Shown here: positions 26,333 through 35,630 of the stretch, piece after piece
How the letters are laid out: each line of letters opens with the position of its first letter
Position numbering within the stretch: the stretch's first letter is position 1
Source: Solimonas sp. K1W22B-7
Lineage (GTDB): Bacteria; Pseudomonadota; Gammaproteobacteria; Nevskiales; Nevskiaceae
Assembly: GCF_003428335.1 (NCBI RefSeq)
Contig: NZ_CP031704.1
Span: forward strand, 2,108,001 to 2,172,000
Length of the DNA stretch: 64,000 bases
Direction: 5' to 3'
The notes under the pieces: model-generated
The model's input: only the letters and a program-made list of their open reading frames with translations
Told to the model about the DNA's origin: nothing
Databases searched by the model: none
Position numbers and translations under genes: made by a program

Positions 26333-26947
26333 TCAGCAGGCCTCCGAGTCGTTGACGTCGCTGCGGTTCGGGTCGCACATCCGGATCTGGCCGGAGCGGC
26401 TGACGTTCACCTGCAGGCAGCGCAGGTCTCCGCCCTGGCCGGCACAGGCGTCCGCACCGGGGTTGGTGAAGCGGAAGTTGATGCCGGCGGCGGGGGTCGT
26501 GAGCTGGCCCAGGCCATTGAAGATCGCCACGGCCTGGCCGTTGGCGGGCGTGCCGGCGAGGAAGCCGGCGACCGTTACGTTGGAACCGCCTTCCGATGCG
26601 GGGCGGGCCATGGCGATGCGCGGCGCGGTGGTATCCGAGGTAGCGGCGGCGCAGGCCCCGACCGGGTCGTCGAGACTGACCACCCAGTTCCGCCCGGCCG
26701 TGCTGATGGCGCAGGAGTTGTCGGCGGTGGAGGTCAGCTGGAAGCGCACGGCCGTGTTGCGCTTGACCGCCTCGGCGCGTGCCAGCTGCAAACCCGTCTG
26801 CACGCCTTCGGCGGCGGCACGGACCTGGGAGTTGTTGAGAAGGCTGACGAAGGCAGGCATTCCCAGCATCATCAGCATCCCCGCGATCGTCAGGGCAACC
26901 ATCAGCTCGACGACGGTGAATCCGCGATGAACGGGGCGCTTCAGCAC
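26333..26947 (-). CDS. Minor pilin FimT/FimU (GspH-like)
   Basis: The 204-residue pseudopilin has the leader MLKRPVHRG and mature start FTVVELMVALTIAGMLMMLGMPAF, with Glu5, followed by a GspH/FimT domain (ARAEAVKRNTAVRFQL and a C-terminal SRSGQIRMCDPN). GspH-domain minor pilins in such clusters are FimT or FimU; FimT members bind DNA during transformation, but I cannot tell which function applies. It overlaps pilE by 7 bases. Confidence 0.82.
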   Translation of the reverse strand: MLKRPVHRGFTVVELMVALTIAGMLMMLGMPAFVSLLNNSQVRAAAEGVQTGLQLARAEAVKRNTAVRFQLTSTADNSCAISTAGRNWVVSLDDPVGACAAATSDTTAPRIAMARPASEGGSNVTVAGFLAGTPANGQAVAIFNGLGQLTTPAAGINFRFTNPGADACAGQGGDLRCLQVNVSRSGQIRMCDPNRSDVNDSEAC

Positions 26948-27387
26948 ACGCCGCCCTTCTTGATGACCCAGCAGTTGTTGGTGCCGGGCAGGGTCCAGCC
27001 CGACGGCACTGCAACCGTGGTACGGGTGTTGCCCTGGTCAACCGAGAAACCGAAGCCGGCCATCGCGCCCGAGCCGGTGGCGACCAGGGTGTAGGCGGCC
27101 GCGGTCTGCCCCGTGCAGCTGAAGGTGAAGAACCTGCTCGTCGTGGAGTCCGTCACACATGCCGGGGCGCCGACATAGGTGCGGTTGTCCTGGAAGAACT
27201 GCTCCATGTCGACCTGCCTGGAGCCCAGCTGCACGGTGGCTTCGGGGATGCGGCCGCGGCGCACATAGTCGCGGTAGGCCGGAAGCGCGAGGGCGGACAG
27301 GATGCCGACGATCGCAATGGCGATCACGACCTCGATCAGTGTGAAACCGCCGACCCTCCCCCTGCGTGCAGTTGGCATGCTTGTCAC
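26941..27387 (-). CDS. pilE: Type IV minor pilin PilE
   Basis: I prefer the GTG at 27387 because AAGGGGG lies about 5 bases upstream; the ATG at 27402 has no ribosome binding site. The protein (about 148 residues) has the prepilin site GG-FTLIEVVIAIAIVGILSALALPAYRDYVRRGRIPEAT, typical of PilE/PilA-like pilins, and a pair of cysteines near the C-terminus (NCWVIKKGGVC). It is the first gene of the operon, so a promoter should lie in 27388-27640. In Pseudomonas pilE comes last in the cluster, so the order differs here. Confidence 0.82.
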   Translation of the reverse strand: MTSMPTARRGRVGGFTLIEVVIAIAIVGILSALALPAYRDYVRRGRIPEATVQLGSRQVDMEQFFQDNRTYVGAPACVTDSTTSRFFTFSCTGQTAAAYTLVATGSGAMAGFGFSVDQGNTRTTVAVPSGWTLPGTNNCWVIKKGGVC

Positions 27388-27644
27388 TGAAGCCCCCTTC
27401 ATTATGTGTGAATCTGTCTATGCAAATACTGAACTGTTTTGGGGTGAGATAGGAAGAGCGCGATGTTTTCAATGGAGAAAATTAACGCCCCTCGGGGACG
27501 AATGGTGCTGATTCGCAGATTAGCGGTCGGCCGTGCGCAATGCCCGGTGAGTCCTGGCCGAACTTGAATGAAAACTCGGGGTCGCAGGCAAGCCGCCAGC
27601 CCCGGGGATCATCGCGGGGCGGCGTGGAAATGCCGGAAGGAATA

Positions 27645-27720
<76 letters not shown>

Positions 27721-27737
27721 ATGGTAGAAGGGCGCGG

Positions 27738-27767
27738 ATTATAGGCGGAAGCCGCCACCGCAAACAA
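27738..27767 (-). promoter_or_regulatory. Promoter of tRNA-Thr
   Basis: Read on the minus strand: TTGTTT (27767-27762), an 18-base spacer, then a perfect TATAAT (27743-27738). The start would fall a few bases before the tRNA 5' end at 27720. Confidence 0.7.
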
Positions 27768-27783
27768 TCGCTGCCTCCGACTC

Positions 27784-28431
27784 TCAGAAGCGTGTGCTGA
27801 CCAGGCCCATGCGCGCCGCCTCCAGCGTCGCCTCGGCGCGGCTGGAGATGTTCAGCTTGCGGTAGATCGACTTGATGAAGCCGGCGGCGGTGTTGCGGGT
27901 CACGCCGAGCTGCTCGGCGACCTCGGGCAGCTTGTAGCCCTTGGCGATCAGCACCAGCGCCTCGCGCTCGCGGCTGGACAGGGGATTGTCCTGGCTGGCG
28001 GTTTCCGCCTGGTCCTGGCCGAACACCCGCAACAGTCGCTGGGCGATCACCGGCGACAGCGGCGGCTCGCCGGAGGCGATGCCGCGCAGGGCCGAGACGA
28101 CCCGCTCCTTGGGCTGGTCCTTGAGCAGGTAGCCGGAGGCGCCGGAGCGCAGCGCGGGGAACAGGTGGCGATCGTCGGCGTAGATCGTGGTGACCACGCA
28201 CTGGCAATGCGGCTGGCTCTGCGAGATATCGCGGATCAGGTCCACGCCCGAGCCGTCCGGCAGGCCCAGGTCGATCAGGGCGATGTCGGGCGTGCGCTTT
28301 TCCAGGATCGCACGGGCCTCGGCCAGGCTGGAGGCGATGTCCACCCGGATGCCGGGGAAGGACTCTTCCAGCACGGCCGCGAGCCACTGGGCCGGTGCGG
28401 GCAGATCTTCAACGACAAGTCCGGTCTTCAC
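27784..28431 (-). CDS. LuxR/NarL-family response regulator
   Basis: The 215-residue protein has a receiver domain (1-120) with acidic pocket VVEDL, phospho-acceptor Asp54 in ALIDLGLPDGSG, Thr82 region VVTTIY and Lys104 in YLLKDQ. A NarL-type helix-turn-helix follows (about 150-212): LSSREREALVLIAKGYKLPEVAEQLGVTRNTAAGFIKSIYRKLNISSRAEA. It is the third gene of an operon whose first two genes encode paralogous membrane histidine kinases, and its start overlaps the second by 4 bases (ATGA). Targets are unknown; the adjacent pilin operon is one possibility, by proximity only. Confidence 0.88.
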   Translation of the reverse strand: MKTGLVVEDLPAPAQWLAAVLEESFPGIRVDIASSLAEARAILEKRTPDIALIDLGLPDGSGVDLIRDISQSQPHCQCVVTTIYADDRHLFPALRSGASGYLLKDQPKERVVSALRGIASGEPPLSPVIAQRLLRVFGQDQAETASQDNPLSSREREALVLIAKGYKLPEVAEQLGVTRNTAAGFIKSIYRKLNISSRAEATLEAARMGLVSTRF

Positions 28432-30635
28432 GTAGAACCTCCATCAGTCAGCGGGAAACGCAGTTCCATGCGTAGACGGTCGGGCGATGGCTGCTGCCAT
28501 TCCAGGCTGCCCTTGAGATCCTGCACGCGCATGTCGATATTGCGAATTCCGCGCGACGGACGCCACCCCGCAACCGGGTGGGTCAGGCCGTCGTGTTCGA
28601 ACACCCACGACAGGTATCGGCCGTCGATGCGCAGGGTCAGGCTCAGCCGGGTGGGGCGGGAATGGCGCAGCGCATTGTTCACCGCCTCGCGCAGGATGCG
28701 CGCCGGGAAGCTGCGTTCGACCACGGTCAGCCGGTAGGCCGGCGCCGAGGGCGGTGCATGGACATGGGCATCAATGCCGGCGGAATCGCACTGTTCGTGA
28801 AACTGTGCCTGCCACTCGTTGATGCACTCGTCGAGCCGGAATTCGCGGTGGTCGAGCAGGTCGATCAGCGAGCGCACCTCCTCCAGCATCGCCCGGCTGC
28901 TGGCGGCCTCGTCGCTGTCGGAGGTGGTGTGGACGCGGTTGAGCAGCCGGGCCCCGAGGTCTTCGTGCAACTCGCGCCGCAGGCGGCCGCGCTCTTCCTC
29001 GGCGCCGCGCGTATAGGCATCGCGCGCCGCCATCGCCTGGACGAACAGGCCGGCCAGGGTCTCGGCCGTCTTCAGGTCGTCCGGGTCGAACAGGCGCCGG
29101 CCGTTCTCGGCGCCGAACAGCAGCAGGCTTTCGGTTCCGGGACTGGCCGGCAGCGCCAGGACATTGCCCTCGTCCTGCAGGGCGAGGACCGGCACGGTGG
29201 CGCCCGCAGCACTGATCTGGAGCGGTGCGAAGGCGGTCTGCAGCAGCTTCTTCCAGAACTGGATCGGCACCGTGTCGGGGGCCAGGGTCAGCATCAGTGC
29301 CGAAGCCTGCGTGTAGCGCTCGATGCGCGAGGCCTGGCGCTCGCGCTGCCGGCGTTGCCAGGCCATGCGGCGCAGCGGGTAGAACAGCCAGCCGGTCAGC
29401 GCCAGGGCGAACACCAGGGCGGTCTCCGGCGAGTGGCCGGCCAGGCGCATCAGCAGCCCGTCGAGCACCAGCACCGCGCAGGCGGCGAAGAACAGCGCCC
29501 AGGCCTCGAACCACCCGCGGTCGAGGTCGAACAGGCGGTAGCGCGTCAGGCCCAGCGGCATGCACAGGTAGCAGGGCAGCAGCAGGCCGAACAGGTAACC
29601 CTGCGGGATCAGCGGCCCCAGGCGCAGCATCAGCGGCAGGAACAGCGCGACGATGAACAGGCCGCTGCCGGCAACCCAGGAGAACAGGAACCACTTGAGC
29701 GCCGCGCGGTCGGCGGGATACGTCGCCGACCGCTGCCACTGGCTCCAGGCCAGGTAGCAGAAGCCGGCCATGGCGATCATCACCTGCAGGCGGAAGCCGA
29801 TGTCGTGATTCACCAGCAGTTGCGAGGCATGCAGGCACCAGATCAGCAATGCCGCGGCCGGGAACAGCCAGGCCGTCTGCGGGCGGCCCAGGGGGCGAGG
29901 GTAGTTCCACAGCATCGCCACCGCGCAGGCCGGGAACAGCAGGCCGCCGAGATGATTGAGTGCCGACAGCTGGTGGAACAGCCCACCGTACAGCGCCAGC
30001 TCGCGCGTGCTGTAGATCGCCGCGGTGGCGCAGACCAGCGACAGCGCCAGGCTGGTGGCCAGATACCACCAGGCCTCGCGCTGCGGCCGGATCGCCACGA
30101 CCACGGCGCCGGCGCTCAGGGCGGCAACGGCGAACAGCAGCTGCAGCCAGAACAGGTTCGGCAAATCCGCCAGCGGGCGCTCCGGCAGGCGCGGCAGCGA
30201 CTGCCAGCGGCCATCTGCGGCCTGAGCGGCGAGCTGCGGGTCGTCGAGCAGCTCGGCCAGGCGCTGCTGGCGGGCGAAGAATGCCCGGTAGTCCGCGTAG
30301 TCGTTGAAGTAGTCTGGCTCCTCGACCAGGTCGCTGCCCCGCAGCGTGAAGGCAATCCGGTCGCCGCCGCGCAAGGCCAGCAGTCGATCGCCGCTGTGCA
30401 GCTTGCCGGAGACCGGGCCATCCGTGGCCACGCCCGCGACCTCGACACCGCTGCCGTCGACGCTTGCCACCAGGTCGATTCCCAGCCAGGGGTGCTGCGT
30501 GGCCAGGTGCAGGCTCAGCAGCAGTTCCAGCACCGCGAACAGCAGCACGGCGGCCGTGATACGCCAATGTCGCGGCAGCCGCCGCGGCAGTGCGCCGTCA
30601 GCGGTGTCGTCGCGATCGGGGAAATAGATGCTCAT
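28428..30635 (-). CDS. Membrane histidine kinase of the HisKA_3 type (second of a tandem pair)
   Basis: The 735-residue protein has one N-terminal membrane segment, a periplasmic part with GSGVEVAGVATDGPVSGKLHSGDRLLAL that looks PDZ-like, then about seven to eight membrane helices (residues 160-430), and a cytoplasmic kinase. The dimerisation/phospho-acceptor box is RRELHEDLGARLL with His557; the ATP-binding N box is REAVNNALRHS (Asn653) and the G box RGIRNI. It shares architecture and motifs ([27 protein letters not shown]) with the preceding kinase, so the pair arose by duplication. Four-base overlaps join it to both neighbours. The signal is unknown. Confidence 0.8.
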   Translation of the reverse strand: MSIYFPDRDDTADGALPRRLPRHWRITAAVLLFAVLELLLSLHLATQHPWLGIDLVASVDGSGVEVAGVATDGPVSGKLHSGDRLLALRGGDRIAFTLRGSDLVEEPDYFNDYADYRAFFARQQRLAELLDDPQLAAQAADGRWQSLPRLPERPLADLPNLFWLQLLFAVAALSAGAVVVAIRPQREAWWYLATSLALSLVCATAAIYSTRELALYGGLFHQLSALNHLGGLLFPACAVAMLWNYPRPLGRPQTAWLFPAAALLIWCLHASQLLVNHDIGFRLQVMIAMAGFCYLAWSQWQRSATYPADRAALKWFLFSWVAGSGLFIVALFLPLMLRLGPLIPQGYLFGLLLPCYLCMPLGLTRYRLFDLDRGWFEAWALFFAACAVLVLDGLLMRLAGHSPETALVFALALTGWLFYPLRRMAWQRRQRERQASRIERYTQASALMLTLAPDTVPIQFWKKLLQTAFAPLQISAAGATVPVLALQDEGNVLALPASPGTESLLLFGAENGRRLFDPDDLKTAETLAGLFVQAMAARDAYTRGAEEERGRLRRELHEDLGARLLNRVHTTSDSDEAASSRAMLEEVRSLIDLLDHREFRLDECINEWQAQFHEQCDSAGIDAHVHAPPSAPAYRLTVVERSFPARILREAVNNALRHSRPTRLSLTLRIDGRYLSWVFEHDGLTHPVAGWRPSRGIRNIDMRVQDLKGSLEWQQPSPDRLRMELRFPLTDGGST

Positions 30636-32845
30636 GACGGGCTGCCCAACGCCTGCCTGGGATAGCCTTGCTCCTGCGCCGCGGCGGGTTCCGCAGCCGC
30701 CGGCGGTTCCGCCGGGGCGGGACCCAGCGGCAGGATGCAGGTCTGGCGCACGCTGCCCGGCAGCGGCTCGGTGCAGTTCACCTTGCCGCCGAGGGTCTCC
30801 ACCCGGTAGCGGATGCTCTTGAGGCCGACGCCGGACTTCCAGTCCGAGGGCGGCTGGCGGCAGCCATCGTTCTCGACGCTGAAGGAGAAGGTTTCACCGC
30901 CCAGGGCGAACCGCACTTGCAGCAGTGTCGGCCGGGCGTGGCGCAGCGCATTGCTCACCAGTTCGCGCAGCAGGCGTTGCAGGTGCAGCAGCGCCTCCGG
31001 TTCCAACTGCAGTTCCAGGCCCTGCTCCGGCTGTTGCCAGCGCAGCTGCACCTGCTGCGAGTCGCAGCGTTCGTCGATTTCGGCGCGCCACTGGCCCAGT
31101 GCCTCTTCCAGTGTTGCACTGCCGCTGCTCAGGCAGTTCACCGTCAGCCGCATGTCGTCCAGCGCCTCGCGGATCTGCGGCTGCAGGTTCTCGGGCGCCA
31201 GGTGCAGCAGTGTCAGCAGGCGCCCGCCGAGGCTGTCGTGCATGTCGCGGGCGATGCGCTGGCGCTCCTGCTCCATGCCCATGCGGGTGGCCTCGCCGTA
31301 GGCGAACACCTGGCCGCAGAGCATCTGCAGCGTGCGTACCGTCTTGACGTCGTGCGGTGAGAACAGCCGCTGGCCGCGGTTGGCGTAGCACAGGCGCAGT
31401 GCCGGCAGCAGGCGGTCCGCCGGCAGTTCCAGTGCCGTGCCGTCATCCGCCAGGCGGTGCTGCTGGGGCGAAGACGACAGCCGTTCCAGCTGCAGTGGCT
31501 GGAACAGGCCCTGCAGCGCCTCGCGCCAGGCTTCCGCGGGCTCGCGGTTGGCCGACAGCACGATGTTCTGCATCACCGCCATGGGGTCGCGCTGCTCCTG
31601 GCTGCCTGCCAGGCGGCGCCACAGCCAGGCATGCAGGGGGATGTACAGCGCGCCGATGGCCAGCAGGCTGACCGTCAGCGCCAGCGCCTGGTCCAGATGC
31701 AACAGTGCGATCAATGCCAGGTCCAGCGCCACCAGACCGCCGACGCTGGCCACGGTGATCCAGGCACGGAACCACCAGAGGCCGAGATCGAACAGGCGGT
31801 AGCGGGCGATGCCGAAGGCGATGCCGACATAGATCAGCAGGAACAGCGCGAACGAGGGCGCCTGCTCGCTGCCGGTGTCCTGGCCCATCAGCGCCGGCAC
31901 GAAGACCAGCATCAGGAACAGCCCGCTACCGATGAACCAGGCGAACAGGAACCACTGGAAGGCGGCGCGCAACACCAGGTCATGGCGCACGCGCAGCCAC
32001 TGCCAGGCCGCCAGGCCCGCGGTGGCCGCGAAGCCCAGCAGGACCGGGATGCGCATCGCCGCGTCGAAGCCGTGGAAGGCCTGCAGCAGGTTGCCCAGGG
32101 CCAGCAGCAGGTAGATGCCGACCAGCGCCGGCGCCAGGTTCTGCCGTGACAGCCGTGTGGGGTAGTGCAGCAGCACTGCCACGAAGGCCCCGCAGAACAG
32201 CAGTGCACCGGTGGTATTGGTGGCATGCAGCGCGCGGAACAGTTCCGCCGGCAGGGCCAGTTCACGGGTGCTGTAGATCGCCGCGCTGCCGGCGCTGAGG
32301 TACAGGCCGACGCCGGTCAGCGCGAAGTAGCGGGTGACCGGCTCGTGCTGGCGGAAGATCCAGACCAGGCCACCCACCACCAGGCCGGCGACGGCCACCA
32401 GCAGCTGCAGCCAGAACTGCCAAGGCAGGCTGGCCAGGCTGCGCGGGGCCGGCGCCAGGGTCTGCAGGGCGCCGTCGCTGCCGTAGAGCGTCACCGGTCC
32501 GCCGCGGATCAGGGTATCGATTTCCCCCTGCCGCAACAGGAAGCGGTTGTAGTCGGCATACGCAGGGAAGGTGGTATCGGGTTCAGGGGCCAGATCGTCG
32601 CTGCGCAGCGACATTCGCTGGCCATGGGTGTCGCCCAGGCCGCTGAGCACGGCCATGACACTGCCGCCGGCCAGTTGCTGGCGCACCAGAGGGGCTGATT
32701 CAGGCGGCTCCGCGGGGGCCAGGTCCAGTCCGAGCGAGGGCTGTGCCAGGGCCAGGGCCAGGATCGCCGCGCAGCCGGCCGCGGCCACGGCACCCAATGC
32801 CGTGAGCCAGCGGGCGGGAACAGCTTGGCGAGGCCTGAAGTCCAT
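30632..32845 (-). CDS. Membrane histidine kinase of the HisKA_3 type (first of a tandem pair)
   Basis: The 737-residue kinase has an N-terminal membrane helix, a short periplasmic section, about eight further membrane segments (to about residue 400) and a cytoplasmic kinase domain. His536 in [13 protein letters not shown] is the phospho-acceptor, Asn632 in [11 protein letters not shown] the N box, and VENDG...GVGLKSI the D and G boxes. It ends in a Pro/Ala/Glu-rich tail of about 25 residues absent from its paralogue. As first gene of the operon it needs its own promoter in the region 32846-32944. The two kinases may form heterodimers or respond to different signals through the shared regulator. 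Confidence 0.8.
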   Translation of the reverse strand: MDFRPRQAVPARWLTALGAVAAAGCAAILALALAQPSLGLDLAPAEPPESAPLVRQQLAGGSVMAVLSGLGDTHGQRMSLRSDDLAPEPDTTFPAYADYNRFLLRQGEIDTLIRGGPVTLYGSDGALQTLAPAPRSLASLPWQFWLQLLVAVAGLVVGGLVWIFRQHEPVTRYFALTGVGLYLSAGSAAIYSTRELALPAELFRALHATNTTGALLFCGAFVAVLLHYPTRLSRQNLAPALVGIYLLLALGNLLQAFHGFDAAMRIPVLLGFAATAGLAAWQWLRVRHDLVLRAAFQWFLFAWFIGSGLFLMLVFVPALMGQDTGSEQAPSFALFLLIYVGIAFGIARYRLFDLGLWWFRAWITVASVGGLVALDLALIALLHLDQALALTVSLLAIGALYIPLHAWLWRRLAGSQEQRDPMAVMQNIVLSANREPAEAWREALQGLFQPLQLERLSSSPQQHRLADDGTALELPADRLLPALRLCYANRGQRLFSPHDVKTVRTLQMLCGQVFAYGEATRMGMEQERQRIARDMHDSLGGRLLTLLHLAPENLQPQIREALDDMRLTVNCLSSGSATLEEALGQWRAEIDERCDSQQVQLRWQQPEQGLELQLEPEALLHLQRLLRELVSNALRHARPTLLQVRFALGGETFSFSVENDGCRQPPSDWKSGVGLKSIRYRVETLGGKVNCTEPLPGSVRQTCILPLGPAPAEPPAAAEPAAAQEQGYPRQALGSPS

Positions 32846-32944
32846 GTCGGGCAGCTTAGCGGCAGGGAAAGTCGCCCCGCACCCCCTGAATGGTAGCGAA
32901 AACCCCGTTCAGGCCAAGGATTTGTAGGTAAAATACCACTACAC

Positions 32945-33032
<88 letters not shown>

Positions 33033-33416
33033 AAGTTAAGTTACTTCAGAATTGAGCGGTAAACTCTGGAAAGTTAAGGAAGGATTCGAACCCCCGGACA
33101 AACAGTGCAGGGTTCGGGCCCTGCGCGAGAGCGCAGGGCTGCGCGGCCTGAAGGGCCGCGGGGCGTAGCCCCGAGCCGCCTTGGCGGCGAGCCATCCCTC
33201 TCTCTGCGGAAGATGGAAGCTCAGGATTGTTCAGTTTGGCGGTCTTGGGGGCGGAAACCGCCGATCTACTCCCAAAAAAGCCAAAAATTTTGACCTTATG
33301 TGCGTGATTTCACGCCAAATAGCTGAATTTGTCGCCCTCTTTCCTTAAAATTCGCGCGCCCTGATTACATTCGCCTCTTTAAAACACGCACCTGACCCAG
33401 CGGAGCTTTTGATTTC
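33033..33416. other. Non-coding region with tRNA-Ser echoes ahead of the aldolase gene
   Basis: I see no credible gene. Bases 33082-33099 are the exact reverse complement of the tRNA-Ser segment 33001-33018, and 33193-33206 repeats the tRNA 3' strand ATCCCTCTCTCT in direct orientation. AAAGTTAAG occurs at 33032 and again near 33070. Between them, 33117-33190 is a run of GC-rich short hairpins (CCCTGCGC/GCGCAGGG and similar). The right part contains the likely aldolase promoter. Confidence 0.55.
33323..33351 (+). promoter_or_regulatory. Possible promoter of the aldolase gene
   Basis: CTGAAT (33323-33328), 17 bases, then TAAAAT (33346-33351). The -10 is good and the -35 weak. The implied leader of about 60 bases ends at a GGAG ribosome binding site 10 bases ahead of ATG 33417. 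Confidence 0.45.
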
Positions 33417-34430
33417 ATGAACGAGAAAATCCTCAACCAGATCGCGCTTGCCATGGTTGCCGACGGCAAGGGCCTGCTGGCCGCCGACGAATCCACCGGC
33501 ACCATCGAGAAGCGCTTCAACAGCATCAAGGTCGAGAACACCGAGGCCAACCGCCAGACCTATCGCGACATGCTGTTCACCACCGCCGGCTTCGAGCAGC
33601 ACACCAGCGGCGTGATCCTGTTCGAGGAGACCCTGTTCCAGAAGGCGCTGGACGGCACGCCGTTCGCCAAGCTGCTGGAGTCCAAGGGCGTGATCCCGGG
33701 CATCAAGGTCGACAAGGGTGCCAAGGACCTGGTCGGCGCGCCCGGCGAGACCGTGACCGAGGGCCTCGACGGCCTGCGCGAGCGCCTGGCCAAGTACCAC
33801 GAGGCCGGCGCCCGCTTCGCCAAGTGGCGTGGGGTCATCACCATCGGCAACGGCATCCCGTCCGACTACTGCATCCACACCAATGCCCACGCGCTGGCCC
33901 GCTACGCCGCCCTGTGCCAGGAAGCCGGCATCGTGCCGATCGTCGAGCCGGAAGTGCTGATGGACGCGGACAACACCCTGGAAGTCTGCGAAGACGTCAC
34001 CAACCGCACCCTGGCCGCCGTGTTCCACGAGCTGAGCCTGCAGCGCGTGCTGCTGGAAGGCATCGTCCTGAAGCCCAACATGGTCATCTCCGGCAAGAAG
34101 TGTCCGGTGCAGGCCGACCGCAAGACCGTCGCCGCCGCCACGCTGCGCACCCTCAAGCGCCAGGTGCCGTCCGCCGTGCCGGGTATCGCCTTCCTCTCCG
34201 GCGGCCAGTCCGACGAAGATGCCACCGCCCACCTGGACGAGATGAACAAGCTCGGCCCCAACCCCTGGAAGCTGACCTTCTCCTACGGCCGCGCCCTGCA
34301 GGCCGCCGCGCTGAAGGCCTGGGCTGGCAACAATGCCGACGCCGGCCGCAAGGCTCACCTGCACCGCGCCAGGATGAATGGCCTGGCTGCGCTGGGCCAG
34401 TGGAGCGCCGCGCTGGAAAAGGCTGCCTGA
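33417..34430 (+). CDS. Class I fructose-bisphosphate aldolase
   Basis: The 337-residue enzyme cleaves fructose 1,6-bisphosphate through a lysine Schiff base. The class I signature is clear: GKGLLAADESTGTIEKRF near the N-terminus, GVIPGIKVDKGAKDL, KWRGVITIGNGIPSDYCIHTNAHALARYAALCQEAGIVPIVEPEVLMDADNTLEVCEDVT, and the active-site lysine in LEGIVLKPNMVISGKK. The C-terminus is shorter than in vertebrate enzymes. It is monocistronic with a strong terminator. Class I aldolases of this eukaryote-like type are scattered among gammaproteobacteria and some cyanobacteria. Confidence 0.94.
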   Translation: MNEKILNQIALAMVADGKGLLAADESTGTIEKRFNSIKVENTEANRQTYRDMLFTTAGFEQHTSGVILFEETLFQKALDGTPFAKLLESKGVIPGIKVDKGAKDLVGAPGETVTEGLDGLRERLAKYHEAGARFAKWRGVITIGNGIPSDYCIHTNAHALARYAALCQEAGIVPIVEPEVLMDADNTLEVCEDVTNRTLAAVFHELSLQRVLLEGIVLKPNMVISGKKCPVQADRKTVAAATLRTLKRQVPSAVPGIAFLSGGQSDEDATAHLDEMNKLGPNPWKLTFSYGRALQAAALKAWAGNNADAGRKAHLHRARMNGLAALGQWSAALEKAA

Positions 34431-34448
34431 GCGTCTCGCAGTACAAGA

Positions 34449-34482
34449 AAGCCGCCTGGGGCAACCCAGGCGGCTTTTTTTT
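34449..34482 (+). terminator. Terminator after the aldolase gene
   Basis: AAGCCGCCTGGG (34449-34460) / CCCAGGCGGCTT (34465-34476) with a 4-base loop and eight T residues. Confidence 0.92.
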
Positions 34483-34488
34483 ATTTTC

Positions 34489-34622
34489 GTAGGAGCGGCT
34501 GTAGGAGCGGCTGTTAGCCGCGATGGCGGGTGATCATGAGAACCTGCGTTCGCGGCTAGCTGTTGGCCTCGGCGAAGGCTGACTCAATGTCAGCCTGAGT
34601 TAAGCCAACAGCCGCTCCTACA
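34489..34622. repeat. GTAGGAGCGGCTG-type intergenic inverted repeat
   Basis: TGTAGGAGCGGCTGTT (34500-34515) and AACAGCCGCTCCTACA (34607-34622) are exact inverted copies; GTAGGAGCGGCT also occurs in tandem at 34489. Inside, AGCCGCGA (34516-34523) pairs with TCGCGGCT (34550-34557). This is a dispersed intergenic repeat type known in high-GC Pseudomonas- and Xanthomonas-like genomes. It fills the gap between the aldolase and yheT-like genes. Confidence 0.75.
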
Positions 34623-34640
34623 CAGCTCCCACGTCAGGGA

Positions 34641-35630
34641 TCAGCGGCCGGCCGCCTCGAACAGCTCCAGCACCCGCGCCTCCGCCCAGCTGCGCAGCCT
34701 CAGGTCCTCGATGAACCCGCAGTGTCCGCCATGCTCGGTGGCCAGGAAGGCGCGCACCGATCCCTCCGCCCGCAGCCCCTCGAAGTAGCGGTAGGGGATC
34801 ACCGGGTCGTCCTTGGCCGTCAGCACCGCCACGGGCGAGGGTGAGGCCAGCAGCATCTCCGGCGTCAGCGTGTACGCCGCCAGGTAGTCGTCCATCGACG
34901 GGTAGTCGGTGAAGTCGGCGACGAAGCGGCGGGTGGACTCGGTGAAGCTGCGGATGCCGGGGTAGGCGGAGAAATCATGCTCCGGCCAGGCGGCCTTCTT
35001 GGCGCGCAGCGTCTTGCGCCACTTGTCGAGGAAGTACAGCCGGAACATCAGCGGGCCGTACTCGATGGCCTCCAGCGTCGAGCCCGGGTGGATCGCCGGC
35101 GAGATGCCGATCGACAGCTGCGGATTCACGCCGGCGGCGGGACCGCGCAGGCCGATGCGCAGCGCGAAATTGCCGCCCAGCGAGAACCCCACCACGAACA
35201 GGCGCTCGTCGCCGTCCAGCTGCTGCGCCGCACGCGCTGCGCCCAGCACCTCGTCGATGCGCGCCGAGTGGAAGGGCTCGCGGTTCAGGTGGTGTGTGCC
35301 GCCGTGGTCGCGCAGGTTGAGGCGGAAGACGTTGTAGCCGGCGGCATACAGCGTGCAGGCCATCGAATAGAGGTAGGAGGAATCCTGGCTGCCTTCCCAG
35401 CCGTGGATCAGTAGCGCCAGCCCGCGGGAAGCCTGCTCCGCAGGCTGGCGCGAATGAAAGCCCGCCAGGCGCACGCCGTCGCCGCAGTCCAGCTCATGGC
35501 GCGTGGCCACCGCCTCCATGCGGCTGCCGCGCTTGAGCCACAGCTTCCGCCGCGGGCTCTTGGTGGCCAGCAGCGACTGCAGCTGCGCGTGGCGGATCAG
35601 CAGCGGCGGGCGGAAGCCCGCGTCGCTCAC
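34641..35630 (-). CDS. YheT-family alpha/beta hydrolase
   Basis: The 329-residue protein has the alpha/beta hydrolase order of motifs: LLIHGWEGSQDSSY (oxyanion region), nucleophile elbow GFSLGGN with the predicted catalytic Ser, LTAKDDPVIPYRYF carrying the acid, and TEHGGHCGFIED with the His. The leader RHAQLQSLLATKSPRRKLWLKR is typical of the YheT/UPF0017 group, whose natural substrates are not known (some act on short esters). Its start overlaps the dapE stop by 4 bases, so it is cotranscribed with the glnD-dapD-dapE genes. Confidence 0.82.
   Translation of the reverse strand: MSDAGFRPPLLIRHAQLQSLLATKSPRRKLWLKRGSRMEAVATRHELDCGDGVRLAGFHSRQPAEQASRGLALLIHGWEGSQDSSYLYSMACTLYAAGYNVFRLNLRDHGGTHHLNREPFHSARIDEVLGAARAAQQLDGDERLFVVGFSLGGNFALRIGLRGPAAGVNPQLSIGISPAIHPGSTLEAIEYGPLMFRLYFLDKWRKTLRAKKAAWPEHDFSAYPGIRSFTESTRRFVADFTDYPSMDDYLAAYTLTPEMLLASPSPVAVLTAKDDPVIPYRYFEGLRAEGSVRAFLATEHGGHCGFIEDLRLRSWAEARVLELFEAAGR

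Noticed and set aside
33105-33293. A 62-codon open frame after tRNA-Ser
   Set aside because: It runs through GC-rich hairpins and tRNA-like repeats, has no ribosome binding site, and its translation shows no protein-like pattern.
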